From NCBI GenBank assembly GCA_964639215.1, contig CAZXCV010000023.1:1-12916 (forward strand): DNA of 12,916 bases, given 5' to 3'. The stretch comes from UBA6120 sp964639215 (GTDB lineage Bacteria > Bacillota_I > Bacilli_A > RFN20 > CAG-826). Made by a program: the position numbers and the translations under genes. The notes beneath the pieces were generated by a model, which did no database searches, had not been told where the DNA came from, and saw only the letters and a list, made by a program, of their open reading frames with translations. Below, in pieces: positions 12,826 through 12,916 of this stretch; the stretch's first letter is position 1; each line of letters starts with the position of its first letter.

Positions 12826-12916
12826 GGAAGCTTACCCAAGCGGTTGAAGGGGTCGGTCTTGAAAACCGATAGGGGGTGCAAGCCCCGCGAGAGTTCGAAT
12901 CTCTCAGCTTCCGCCA
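12826..12916 (+). tRNA. tRNA-Ser (TGA)
   Basis: Acceptor GGAAGCT pairs with AGCTTCC. The anticodon stem is TCGGT/ACCGA with loop CTTGAAA, giving anticodon TGA. The long class II variable arm is visible (GGGGTGCAAGCCCC). Discriminator G, encoded CCA at the last bases of the window. Confidence 0.96.

Overview
The window looks like chromosome from a low- to moderate-GC Bacillota, probably on the Mollicutes/Erysipelotrichia side (Izemoplasma- or Acholeplasma-like). This placement is inferred from gene style: a short TalC-type transaldolase, a PotA with an insert and a long C-terminal tail, CCA-encoding tRNA genes, and Shine-Dalgarno sequences such as AGGAGG. TGA serves as a stop and tryptophan is TGG, so the code is standard and the Mycoplasmatales are excluded. 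I see no mobile element, CRISPR array or prophage.

Layout: (1) 91-741, a transaldolase with its own terminator. (2) 1058-2974, a secreted protein with two OB-fold-like regions, a beta-sandwich-like region and a C-terminal domain that I read as barnase-type ribonuclease with its catalytic residues intact. Its transcript appears to be leaderless and to start with an 8-codon ORF coupled to it by ATGA. (3) 2960-3940 (minus), an aromatic acid exporter-like membrane protein. (4) 4021-5295, an MTA/SAH deaminase-type amidohydrolase, divergent from (3). (5) 5270-5872 (minus), an unrecognised protein with a thioredoxin-like CxxS site. (6) 6297-10844, a complete potABCD spermidine/putrescine importer operon with overlapping or abutting genes. 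(7) 10908-12916, a tRNA cluster: Cys(GCA), Arg(ACG), Pro(TGG), then a stand-alone PTS EIIC-like gene, then Arg(TCG), Ala(TGC), Met(CAT), Ile2(CAT), Ser(TGA). The cluster probably continues past the window.

The pot genes form one machine: PotA is the ATPase, PotB and PotC the channel, and PotD the polyamine-binding lipoprotein. PotD also carries a C-terminal membrane helix. The other protein genes look like separate units. The EIIC gene is physically merged with the tRNA array: its stop codon directly touches the first base of tRNA-Arg(TCG).

The observations most worth checking are the barnase/OB-fold secreted protein and its leaderless coupled micro-ORF, the zero-spacing mRNA-tRNA junction, the near-identical Arg tRNAs flanking the EIIC gene, the duplicated C-terminal domain of PotA, and the inverted repeats at the tRNA promoters. 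No clearly new multi-gene system is evident.
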